Translations under genes and position numbers: made by a program | Notes under the pieces: generated by a model | Seen by the model: only the letters and a program-made list of their open reading frames with translations | Told to the model about the DNA's origin: nothing | Databases searched by the model: none | In this document: piece after piece, positions 10,523 through 18,904 of the stretch | Layout: the number at the start of each line of letters is the position of its first letter | Position numbering within the stretch: position 1 is the stretch's first letter | Assembly (NCBI GenBank): GCA_903837355.1 | Contig: CAILUI010000060.1 | Span: 26,304-90,303 of the forward strand | From: an uncultured Victivallales bacterium | GTDB taxonomy: Bacteria; Verrucomicrobiota; Lentisphaeria; Oligosphaerales; JAFGRS01 | Length of the DNA stretch: 64,000 nt | Direction: 5' to 3'

Positions 10523-10858
10523 GGATCAGGAACCCCCTTCCCCATACCCGGCCACCCGGGCGCCGTCGCCGAAACCCCGCGTACATATCGGCTGGCAGCA
10601 AGCCAGGTCGCGCGCCGCCGCACTGAACCCGTCACGCTGGAACCGCTCAGCACCCGCAAACCCCCACCCCGGCGCGCCGACAGCCACCGCTCAAACCCCT
10701 GGCAGCAGGCGCCTCAAACCTGAACCAATATGGGCCCCCTCCCCGCGGACCGCAACCCCGCGCGCAACCCTCCCCATCGCTGAACCCCCGCGCGCAACCC
10801 TCCGCCCACCCATACCCGCCCTGTCAGGCCGACCACACGCACCCCCAACTCCACCGTG

Positions 10859-11463
10859 TTTCGCGAAAACACCGCCGACTGGTTGGAACGCTGGCACGGG
10901 TGACCCACCGCATCCCGCCGAGATCGCCCGGTTGCATGGCCCCAGTTGGCAGCCTCGCAGCAGCAGCTTTCCCTTCCCCCCTTGACCTCCGCCGCCGTTT
11001 CGCGAAAGACTTGCCCACTGGCGCCCCCGTCATCGTTCGTCGTCTCCCGTCTTGCCTCGGCCGCGGTTTCGCGAAAGACCCCAGGCTGCCGAGCCAAGCA
11101 GGCCGGTCCAGCCGCGATGGACGGACAGAGATGGGCTTCGCGAAAGCAGCCCGCAGCCCGCGCCCGGTTCGGGAGTTTCGCGAGAACCTGCTGCTCCGCC
11201 GCGAGTATGCAGGTTTCGCGAAAGCGCGCCGCCGAGAACCGTTGAGACTCTACCGGTTTCGCGAAAGCGCCCCGCCGAGAACCGCCGCGAGTGTGCAAGT
11301 TTCGCGAAAGCGCTCCGCCGAGAACCGTTGAGACTCTACCGGTTTCGCGAAAGCGCGCCGCCGAGAACCGCCGCGAGTGTGCAGGTTTCGCGAAAGCGCC
11401 CTGTCTCGGGCTGATCGCGGTGTGCGGAGAAGCATCGTCTACATATGCTGTGGGTTTCGCGAA
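10859..11463. repeat. Palindromic repeat cluster 1: 11 copies of TTTCGCGAAA or one-step variants
   Basis: Copies start at 10859, 10998, 11067, 11137 (TTCGCGAA), 11176 (TTTCGCGAGA), 11214, 11257, 11300, 11343, 11386, 11455 (TTTCGCGAA); exact 43-bp period from 11214 to 11386. Confidence 0.95.
11212..11383 (+). repeat. Tandem 86-bp dimer x2, each made of two 43-bp units with alternating tails
   Basis: Units 11212-11254, 11255-11297, 11298-11340, 11341-11383; shared ggTTTCGCGAAAGCGCnCCGCCGAGAACCG core followed by TTGAGACTCTACC or CCGCGAGTGTGCA; 83/86 identity between dimers. Confidence 0.95.
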
Positions 11464-11587
11464 GGTCGAGTCCGGAACAAGCCTATCGGCCTGGCTTCCA
11501 TGGTGCCGGCGACAGGAGCGCGGCGCGGCATGCGTCCTGGCTGCCACCGACGGCGGGGCTGGACGCAACCGGCCAGGCGGCAGGACC

Positions 11588-12877
11588 TCAGCGTTCGGCC
11601 GCGCCGCCGGCGTGGGTGCCTCCAGGCGGGACAGGGCTAGCGGGGGTTGGCGGGACCGGTACGAAGGGAACGCGAGACCCCGGTGGCGCGGCGCGGCAGT
11701 GTGGGCCCGCGCGGCGCCGCCTGATCACCCCGTCCCGGCGCGCTCGTCGGACTGACGCGGGCAAAGCGGTTGGCGCGGAGCCCACTGCAGACTGTGGCTC
11801 CTGGCGGAGTGGGCCAGACGGAGAGAGGCTGCCAGGCGCAATGAACGTCTTGCTGACAGAGCCCTGGCCCAGGCGCCTGCGAGCGTGTCTGCCCGTGCCG
11901 GGCGGACACTGCGCCGATGCTGTTGGCCGCGCCGTGTCCTGAATGGGGACGCCGCGAGAGGGCTTCGACGGCCGAGTCCACACACAGGCTTTCCGCAGGC
12001 TGGTAAAGGTCGTTCCGGGCGTCAGGCCCGCCCGCGCCACGAGGCGCTGCAGCGCATTCTGCAGCGTGCGTGTGGTCACCGGCTGAAGCGCTCCGCACGG
12101 TGCCGAAGGAAAGAGGAAGTCTCCGGGTGAGTGGCTGTAGGCACATGCCGCCAGCACCGCAAGGCAGGAGGCGGGAATGGGGGTTGCCAACCTGCTTCCC
12201 CGAACCCTGACATACAGCAGGCTCTGCCGCAGGCGAACGTCACTCCAGCGCAACGCGACCATCTCTCCAGGACGCAAGCCGAGGTCGCACGCGAGCAGGA
12301 CCAGCAGCCTCTCTCGCGGGCTCTGAACGGCCGCGCGCAACGCTGCCACCGCGCCGGGACCCGCGGCGAGCACCGCGCGTGGCCGTGGCGGCAGGGGTAT
12401 CCCAGCGGTCACGTCCAGCCCCAGAGGGCGGTCGACAGTCGCGCGCAGCGCACAGATCGTGGTGCGCCGCAGTGCCAGGTGCCGGGGGTCGCCGCGGCCG
12501 CTGCTCGCGCCGGTTCCGGGAGCGGTGGCAGCAATGGCCGTCAGGAAGCCCAAGGCGTCCGGAGTGGCGGCAGCGTGTCGACCGGCCGTGCTGTTCCAGG
12601 CCGCAAACCGTGCCGCTATCTGGCGGTACCGGAGCGTCGTAGACGCTGCGTAGAGCCGCGGCAACGGCTCGCCGCGAGGTGTTGCCGTCGCCGCGGCCCC
12701 AACCGCTGCCCCCGGCTGACGACCACCCGCCTGCCCCCCCCAGTGCCGGGCCACCCAGCGTACGAGGCTGGCAGAGGCATCCCAGGTGGCCAGGGCCGCA
12801 TTGAACGCCAGAGCGGCGTGGCGCTCGGGCCGCCCCATACCCGATCCCAGAGACATCGAGGGTCCAAGGTTACTCAT
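11588..12877 (-). CDS. Degenerate tyrosine recombinase/integrase-like protein (possible pseudogene)
   Basis: SAM-like N-domain (YAASTTLRYRQIAARFAAWN), box I LACDLGLRPGEMVALRWSDV, box II TSLRKA (His absent), box III LGQGSVSKTFIAP (H->Q, Tyr->Ala); C-terminal tail after ~11820 is probably unselected. Confidence 0.65.
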   Translation of the reverse strand: MSNLGPSMSLGSGMGRPERHAALAFNAALATWDASASLVRWVARHWGGQAGGRQPGAAVGAAATATPRGEPLPRLYAASTTLRYRQIAARFAAWNSTAGRHAAATPDALGFLTAIAATAPGTGASSGRGDPRHLALRRTTICALRATVDRPLGLDVTAGIPLPPRPRAVLAAGPGAVAALRAAVQSPRERLLVLLACDLGLRPGEMVALRWSDVRLRQSLLYVRVRGSRLATPIPASCLAVLAACAYSHSPGDFLFPSAPCGALQPVTTRTLQNALQRLVARAGLTPGTTFTSLRKACVWTRPSKPSRGVPIQDTARPTASAQCPPGTGRHARRRLGQGSVSKTFIAPGSLSPSGPLRQEPQSAVGSAPTALPASVRRARRDGVIRRRRAGPHCRAAPPGSRVPFVPVPPTPASPVPPGGTHAGGAAER

Positions 12878-12901
12878 GAAAGTCCTAAAAGAATGCTTCT
12901 A

Positions 12902-12939
12902 TTTATAATATTATAAACCGATTGGAGGGCTCGTGTCAA
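12902..12939 (-). promoter_or_regulatory. Consensus sigma70-type promoter TTGACA-N18-TATAAT upstream of the recombinase-like gene
   Basis: Minus strand: TTGACA (12939-12934), 18-bp spacer, TATAAT (12915-12910); the -10 lies in a 16-bp perfect palindrome TTTATAATATTATAAA (12902-12917); AGGA 5 nt before ATG 12877. Confidence 0.75.
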
Positions 12940-13059
12940 GCAGTCCCGGAACATTGGTGCGGAGGCCTGCGGGGAGCCGTAGCCGCTAGGGGTCCCCCAA
13001 TCCATCCCCCGGCAGGGTTGAAGGCGTCTTCGCGGCACGCCAAGAGGGGCCGCACTGTC

Positions 13060-13229
13060 TTCGCGGAAGCAAGCGACGAACGTCTACGCTTCACCAGCGG
13101 TTTCGCGAAGACACCAGCCATTCCGTGGGCCAAATGGCCTTTCGCGAAAGCAGCGCAAGGCATGCTTCCGCTCGGCACGGTTTCGCGAAGGCAGGCGCTG
13201 GGCGCGGGCGACGTGCGGTTTTCGCGAAA
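13060..13229. repeat. Palindromic repeat cluster 2: five TTTCGCGAAA-type sites
   Basis: 13060 TTCGCGGAA, 13101 TTTCGCGAA, 13140 TTTCGCGAAA, 13181 TTTCGCGAA, 13220 TTTCGCGAAA; spacings about 39-41 bp. Confidence 0.9.
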
Positions 13230-13299
13230 GCGGGGCGGACAACGTGGGGGGCGGCGTAGGCCCTGGCGGTTGGCGGTGCTACGATTGCGCTCTGCAAGA

Positions 13300-13738
13300 G
13301 CGCTCTGGCGGTTAGACATTCGGGCTGGCGGTCGACGGACGTGTCGTTCCAGACCTGGGGGTCGGCGATGCCGATCTGCTGCTTGTCGTCGCGGTGGTTG
13401 ACCTCGATCTGCCAGCGGTCGAAGTAGGCCTGCAGCAGGTCGTGGGCGGGCAGGTGGAGTTCGGGACGGTAGCAGGTCCCGCGGAAGCGGCTCAGGTCCA
13501 CGGATGTCTCCGCCAGATAGACCCCGTGCCCATGGCGCCTCTGCCAGTCCCCGGGCAACTGCCGCAGGGCCAGCCCCAGCGCATGGCTGGCCAGATGCGG
13601 GACCCGCCCCCAGGGAGGAATCGGGAAGCGCATGTTGTTGGCCACCTTGTGCAGGTTCTGAGTCAAGCCCTGCCGCACGGTTCCCCCCGCCCGAGATGCG
13701 CTCAGCCTCAAGTGTCCGAACGCCAGGGGGCTCTGCAA
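13300..13738 (-). pseudogene. Transposase remnant: DruA/DUF4338-like segment joined in frame to a DDE-transposase C-terminal-like segment
   Basis: NNMRFPIPPWGRVPHLASHALGLALRQLPGDWQRRHGHGVYLAETSVDLSRFRGTCYRP followed by LLQAYFDRWQIEVNHRDDKQQIGIADPQVWN; the frame then runs into palindromic cluster 2. Confidence 0.6.
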
Positions 13739-13969
13739 GAGAGCTCAGAGACGCCGCGGTGACGACGCGCGGACATACCCTGAAACCCTCGTGTGGCAGA
13801 GACGCGGCGGGGGGGCGTCGTGATGGCAGGGTATGGGCGCCACGGTGGGCCTGCCGGGCTGGCGCTCGGTGGTGCCCCAGTCAGTACGGGGTTGGCGGTA
13901 GCGCCGCGGGGGCTTCAGCCTGGGACGCTTTGATCTCGGACTCCAGCATGCGACCCCCGCCAGTCCAAG

Positions 13970-14025
13970 AGGCGGGCATCTGCCGATCATCCGCAACCGG
14001 CAGGCTGCTCATCGGCATCCCGCCT
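13970..14025 (-). terminator. Stem-loop downstream of the PepSY-like gene
   Basis: AGGCGGGCATCTGCCGAT (13970-13987) pairs with ATCGGCATCCCGCCT (14011-14025), directly 3' of the minus-strand stop at 14039; no clear U-tract. Confidence 0.4.
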
Positions 14026-14038
14026 GATCATGCCGCAG

Positions 14039-14626
14039 TCACTTCCGGTCCTGGTGCCCGTGCTCGTTTTCGCCCTCGTCATCATCCTCGGCGTCGTCAG
14101 CGTCATCAGCGTTGTCATCATCGGCGCTCGCGATGACGGCGCCATCCGCCCCCAGGCGTGCCTCGACGGTCTTCTTCTTAGGGGCGTCCGTGTAGGTGAT
14201 TTCATAGACGATCTTGGGCGGGCTCTGCGGCTTGAAGGTGTTTCCCCTGGGCACACCGCGCACCTCCGTACGTTCGACCTCATTGAGCTTGCCGGTGCCG
14301 ACCAGGGCCTTGATCTTGGCCGCGATCTCGGCCGGCAGGTCGGCCTCCTTGAGTTCCTGCGTCACTTCGCCCAGGGCGCCATCCGGAGCGACCTCGACCT
14401 CGAGTTCCTGGTCCTTCCAAGCGATCTCGACCTCGTAGTAGGTCACCTTGCGCTCACGCTCACGCTGCACCGCCTTGATGGTAGCGCCGGGGAAGCTCGC
14501 CACGATGGCCGCCTTGACGGCCTCGGGGGCCTCCACGGCCGCGACCGGCAGGGCGGTCAGCCACAGGGTCGCCAGCAGACCTCCGGCGAGTGTCAGTTTT
14601 GTCAGTCTTTGACAGGCCGTGATCAT
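14039..14626 (-). CDS. Secreted PepSY-like domain protein with acidic, His-containing C-terminal tail
   Basis: Signal peptide; two PepSY-like repeats (AAIVASFPGATIKAVQRE…VTYYEVEI; VYEITYTDAPKKKTVEARLGADGAV); tail DDDNADDADDAEDDDEGENEHGHQDRK. Confidence 0.7.
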   Translation of the reverse strand: MITACQRLTKLTLAGGLLATLWLTALPVAAVEAPEAVKAAIVASFPGATIKAVQRERERKVTYYEVEIAWKDQELEVEVAPDGALGEVTQELKEADLPAEIAAKIKALVGTGKLNEVERTEVRGVPRGNTFKPQSPPKIVYEITYTDAPKKKTVEARLGADGAVIASADDDNADDADDAEDDDEGENEHGHQDRK

Positions 14627-14764
14627 GATTCGCCTCCTGGCCGGATGGTTCGCACCCGGGACCCGTACGTGCCGCCCTTACCCTAGGGCGGCTTCCCCAA
14701 TGACACCAATCTACACCATGGTCCGACGGAAGTACTGCGTCCTGACGAGGGGACCACCGTCTGG

Positions 14765-15619
14765 CTATGCCGAGCGGATAGCCAGGCAGACGCGCACGAC
14801 CTCGGACATCTCGCGCACATCGTGCACCCGCACGAGGTCGGCCCCCTGCAGGGCGCAGGCCGCGACCGCTCCGGCGGTACCCCAGACACGCTGCCGCGGA
14901 TCGGGCTGCCCCAGGACCTGCCCAATGAACGACTTGCGCGACGGCCCCATCAGCACGGGCCGTCCCAGCTCCCGGAGCCGTGCCACGCCAGCCAGCAGCG
15001 CCAGGCTCTGCTCCGCGGTTTTCGCGAAACCGATCCCGGGATCCAGCATGAAATGCTCCGGACTGAGGCCGGAACGGTGAACGGCATCCTCCAGGCGCTG
15101 CGCCAACTCGGTGCAGACGTCGGCCACCACGGCGGCGTACTGGGTCAGGGAGCGCATGGTGGCCGGCGTGCCGCGCAGGTGCATCAGGATACATCCGGCC
15201 GCGCTCTCGGCGAGCACGGCGGCCATGTCCGGGTCGGCCTGCAGGCCGGAGACGTCATTGACCACGTGCGCCCCGGCCGCCAGCGCCGCCCGCGCCGTCG
15301 CCGCCTTCATGGTATCGACGCTGATCAGCGCGTCGGTGCGCTGACGGAGTTCCCGGATGACCGGGACCACGCGTCGCATCTCCTCGGCAGCGGGCACTTC
15401 GGCCGCTCCCGGCCGCGTCGACTCGCCGCCGATGTCGAGCCAGGCCGCGCCCTGGGCCAGCAGTTCCAGGCCGTGCTGCACCGCCCGCTCGGTACTGGCG
15501 TGCTCGCCACCGTCCGAGAAGGAGTCGGGGGTGACGTTAAGAACGCCCATGATCAAACATTGACCGTCGCAGACCAACTCCCGGTCACCGAAACGGAAGA
15601 TCAGCGGTGTCCTCTGCAT
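14765..15619 (-). CDS. folP: Dihydropteroate synthase
   Basis: IMGVLNVTPDSFSDGG, GGESTRPGA, DPGIGFAKT, GPSRKSFIG; start set at ATG 15619. Confidence 0.93.
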   Translation of the reverse strand: MQRTPLIFRFGDRELVCDGQCLIMGVLNVTPDSFSDGGEHASTERAVQHGLELLAQGAAWLDIGGESTRPGAAEVPAAEEMRRVVPVIRELRQRTDALISVDTMKAATARAALAAGAHVVNDVSGLQADPDMAAVLAESAAGCILMHLRGTPATMRSLTQYAAVVADVCTELAQRLEDAVHRSGLSPEHFMLDPGIGFAKTAEQSLALLAGVARLRELGRPVLMGPSRKSFIGQVLGQPDPRQRVWGTAGAVAACALQGADLVRVHDVREMSEVVRVCLAIRSA

Positions 15620-15735
15620 GTGCACCCTTCCCCCGGCGGTTGCTCCCCGCGCCTGGGTCCAGTATGTTAGCGGCTCTGAGACGACCGGCCGTCGCACCTG
15701 GGTGAACGCCGCCGCAGACGAGGACAGAGTTCGCT

Positions 15736-17061
15736 GTGATAGCTCACCGTTACATCCTCGACACGAACATCCTGCTCTTCGATCCGCAGTCACTGTTCCA
15801 CTACCCAGGCGCCGAAGTGATCCTGACCCTCGAAGTTATCGAGGAAATCGACACCTTCAAGCACGACCCGAACGAACGGGGTCGCAGTTCCCGCACGGTG
15901 GCCCAGCTCATCGATGAGTTGCGTGGCCGCGGCTCGGTCGGTGCCGGCGTCCCTCTGGACAACGGCGGCAGCCTCCGCATCCTCTGCCGTGTTCCGCCCA
16001 GTGAGGACAGTGCCGAGATCTTCCGCGGACGTCGCGAGAGTCGGGTGGGCAACAGCATTCTCAACGCCGCTGCCTTCCTGCACCGCACCGACCCCGGGAT
16101 TCCCGTGACCATCGTGACCAAGAACATCAACCTCCGGGTCCGGGCCGATGTCTTTGCGATCGAGGCCCGCGACGACCACCCCGAGCGTCGGCGCGACACC
16201 GACATGCTGAGAGGGTGGCAGACGCTGGAGGTCGACGGGACCCTCATCGACATCCTGAAGACGGGCCGCAGTGTGCAGATCCCCGACCTCGATACCGCCC
16301 CCAACGAGTACGCATTCCTGCGCGACCAGGCGAACGCGAAGCACGCCCAGGCCTGCCGGGTTGACGCCGACGGCCACACCCTCTGGCCGCTCGTCGAGAC
16401 CACCCAGGTCGTATGCGGTATTCGCAGCCTGAATATCGAGCAGACGTTCACGCTCGACGCACTGCTCAATCCGAACGTTCCCCTGGTCACCTTGGCTGGC
16501 AAGGCCGGAACGGGCAAGACCCTCCTGGCGATGGCCGCCGGGCTGCACCAGGTCTTCGCCGAGAACCGCTACCTCCGCCTGATCGTCTTCCGCCCGACCA
16601 TCGCCGTCAGCCGCGACCTCGGCTACCTGCCCGGCGACCTGGGCGAGAAGATGCGTCCGTGGATGCAGCCGGTCTACGACGCCCTGGACCTGATCCGCAG
16701 CCAGGATCGGCTCTGCCCCAGCCGCACGCTGCCCAACGACGTCATGGAGTGCGAGGAGATCAGCGTCGAACCCCTCACCTACATCCGCGGCCGCAGCATC
16801 CCCAACCAGTTCATCATCATTGACGAGGCGCAGAATCTCACCCCGCTCGAAGTGAAGACCGTGATCACGCGTGTCGGCTCCGGCAGCAAGGTCGTGCTGA
16901 CCGGTGATCCGCAGCAGATCGACAATCCCTATGTGGATGCCCGCACCAACGGCCTGACCTGCCTGGTAGACCGCTTCCGCGACAGCCCGCTAAGCGCCCA
17001 CATCACGCTGGTCAAGGGCGAACGCAGTGCCCTGGCCGAGACCGCGGCCAACCTGCTCTGA
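15736..17061 (+). CDS. PIN-PhoH family ATPase (PhoH2-like)
   Basis: N-terminal PIN (YILDTNILLFDP…EIDTFK) and C-terminal PhoH (LAGKAGTGKTLLAMAAG, FIIIDEAQNLTPLEVKT, LTGDPQQID). Confidence 0.9.
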   Translation: MIAHRYILDTNILLFDPQSLFHYPGAEVILTLEVIEEIDTFKHDPNERGRSSRTVAQLIDELRGRGSVGAGVPLDNGGSLRILCRVPPSEDSAEIFRGRRESRVGNSILNAAAFLHRTDPGIPVTIVTKNINLRVRADVFAIEARDDHPERRRDTDMLRGWQTLEVDGTLIDILKTGRSVQIPDLDTAPNEYAFLRDQANAKHAQACRVDADGHTLWPLVETTQVVCGIRSLNIEQTFTLDALLNPNVPLVTLAGKAGTGKTLLAMAAGLHQVFAENRYLRLIVFRPTIAVSRDLGYLPGDLGEKMRPWMQPVYDALDLIRSQDRLCPSRTLPNDVMECEEISVEPLTYIRGRSIPNQFIIIDEAQNLTPLEVKTVITRVGSGSKVVLTGDPQQIDNPYVDARTNGLTCLVDRFRDSPLSAHITLVKGERSALAETAANLL

Positions 17062-17130
17062 ACGCGAGGGCCCACCCATGGCCGAACTGAGCTTTGAGTC
17101 CCGCCGCCGCCCAACCGAGGAGTCTCCACG

Positions 17131-18072
17131 ATGACTGTCCGCGAACTGCTCCAGTTGTTCGAGACCAACCACCGCCGCTGCCTGCTGATCGGCACGGAAG
17201 CGGCCGGCGTCGTCGCCGGCCTGGACCTCGAGGGCCGGCTGTTCACGGTCCTCGCCGGCCAGGTGCTGAATCGCGTCAACCCAGAGGCCTTCACGGGGAC
17301 CAGCAGTCGCGAGCGTTACCTGAACCCGGGCGGCGACGGCCTCTGGCCCGCTCCCGAGGGGTCCCGCCTCGGCTACGAGTACTGCACCGGCATCTGGCGC
17401 GTGCCGCCGGGCCTCAGCGGCGCGCGCTACTGGGTGACCTCGGCCGCGAGCGACCGCGCCGTCCTGCGGGCGGAGATCGACCTGATCAACAACCAGGGAG
17501 TCGGCATTCCCACCGCCTTTGAGCGCCACATCCAAGTCCGTCCCGGGCCCCGTGCCGTCACCCTGGAGATCACCGAGGTCATCGAGTACCTGGGCACGAG
17601 CGCCCGGCCGCGCGAGACGCTGCTGCTGGCCCCCTGGACCCTGGCGCAGTTCGACTGCGGGGAAGGCTGCGAGGCGCGCTTTCCGGCGGCGGGCACCCCC
17701 TGCGTCTGGGATCTTTACGGGCCCAGCGACGAGCGCCGCCAGTGCCGGGACGGCCTCTGGCATGTCCAGACCGCGGGCGGACCGCGGTTCCAGTTGGGGC
17801 TGGCAGCGGAGGTCAGCTACATCGAGTTTATCGACCCAAGACGTGGGCTCACCGTCCGCCGCAGCGCGGCCGCCCTGGCCCCCGGCCTGGGCTATACCGA
17901 CCTGACTGACCGGGCGCCGCAGCACGAGCCGGATGGTCCGCCGATCCGCTTCAGCGTCTACAGCGACCCGACCTGTTTCATGGAGATCGAGGCAGCCGGC
18001 GGTTGTCCGCAGACGCTGCACCCGGGCACTCGTCTTGAACTCGTGGTCACCACCGAACACCGCCTGGCGTAA
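17131..18072 (+). CDS. Galactose-mutarotase-like/DUF6786-like hypothetical protein
   Basis: ORF 313 aa; GLWPAPEGSRLGYEY and beta-rich composition. Confidence 0.5.
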   Translation: MTVRELLQLFETNHRRCLLIGTEAAGVVAGLDLEGRLFTVLAGQVLNRVNPEAFTGTSSRERYLNPGGDGLWPAPEGSRLGYEYCTGIWRVPPGLSGARYWVTSAASDRAVLRAEIDLINNQGVGIPTAFERHIQVRPGPRAVTLEITEVIEYLGTSARPRETLLLAPWTLAQFDCGEGCEARFPAAGTPCVWDLYGPSDERRQCRDGLWHVQTAGGPRFQLGLAAEVSYIEFIDPRRGLTVRRSAAALAPGLGYTDLTDRAPQHEPDGPPIRFSVYSDPTCFMEIEAAGGCPQTLHPGTRLELVVTTEHRLA

Positions 18073-18083
18073 GAGGGACGAGC

Positions 18084-18827
18084 ATGGCCGCCATTCCACC
18101 TTTTGCCTGGCCGCGCGGCGCCCGCGTGGCCGTCAGCCTCAGCTTCGACGACGCCCGTCCCAGCCAACTCGATCAAGGTGTCCCCGCGCTGGCACGCAGC
18201 GGCACCCGGGCGACCTTCTACGTCAGTCCCGGGCGCGTGGAGGAGCGCCTGGCCGACTGGCGTCAGGCCCTCGCCGCCGGGCATGAGATCGGCAACCACA
18301 GCCTGCGCCACACCTGCAGCGGCAACTTCGTCTGGGGCGTCCGGAACGTCCTGGAGAATGGCACGGTCGAGCAGATGGAGGAGGAGTTGGCCGAAGCCAA
18401 CCGCCGCCTGCGGGAGCTGCTGGAGGTCACTCCGGTCACCTTCGCCTACCCCTGTGGGCAGACGTTCGTCGGCCGCGGCGTCAACCGCCGCAGCTATGTG
18501 CCGGCCGTGGCCCGGCTGTTCCTGGCGGGGCGGGGCTTCCGCGAGGAGTTCCAGAACCGCCCCGACTTCTGCGATCTGGCCGCCCTCGGGGGCACCGAGA
18601 TGGACGGGGTGCCCTTCGAGCGCCTGGTCGCCACCATCGAGCAGGCGGCCGCCCATGGCCTCTGGGTGGTCTTTGTGGGCCATGACGTCTCGAACCTGCC
18701 GCGGCAGTGCGTCACCCCGGAGACCCTGGAGCGCCTCTGTGCCTGGTGCCAGGATCCGGCCCATGGTGTCTGGATCGACACCGTCGCCGCGGTCGCAACC
18801 CACGTCGCGGCGGCGCGACCGGGCTGA
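18084..18827 (+). CDS. Polysaccharide deacetylase family protein
   Basis: AVSLSFDDARPSQLDQGVPALARSGTRATFYVSPG, EIGNHSLRHTCSG. Confidence 0.88.
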   Translation: MAAIPPFAWPRGARVAVSLSFDDARPSQLDQGVPALARSGTRATFYVSPGRVEERLADWRQALAAGHEIGNHSLRHTCSGNFVWGVRNVLENGTVEQMEEELAEANRRLRELLEVTPVTFAYPCGQTFVGRGVNRRSYVPAVARLFLAGRGFREEFQNRPDFCDLAALGGTEMDGVPFERLVATIEQAAAHGLWVVFVGHDVSNLPRQCVTPETLERLCAWCQDPAHGVWIDTVAAVATHVAAARPG

Positions 18828-18904
18828 GGTCCCCTCTGGCGAGGGCGGGCGCGCCGCGCCCGCCCCTGGGGGTGTCCAGTGCGTCCAGTGTGCTCGTCGG
18901 CTCC

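Noticed and set aside
10859-10868. Chromosomal parS site
   Set aside because: GTGTTTCGCGAAAACAC resembles parS in its GTTTC…GAAAC half-sites but lacks the central CACGTG; no parA/parB in the window. Kept only as a loose analogy
11212-11395. CRISPR array
   Set aside because: Period is 43 bp with ~30-bp repeats, but the 13-bp spacers are too short and alternate between two repeated sequences; no cas-like genes nearby
10900-11755. ORFs 10900-11331, 11052-11414, 11291-11755 and the minus-strand 10714-11568 as proteins (RFRESAPPRT/VSRKR/FAKA repeats)
   Set aside because: Overlapping open frames created by a stop-free 43-bp repeat that rotates frame; no independent coding signal
12904-12909. Plus-strand promoter using the palindromic TATAAT
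   Set aside because: The -35 position (agtcct) does not match consensus and no plus-strand CDS follows
13300-13738. Active Druantia-type defence gene
   Set aside because: Only a short DruA-like segment joined to transposase sequence; no other Druantia components
15020-15029. Further TTTCGCGAAA copy inside folP
   Set aside because: It encodes the conserved FolP DPGIGFAKT motif, so coding constraint explains it; not counted with the island clusters
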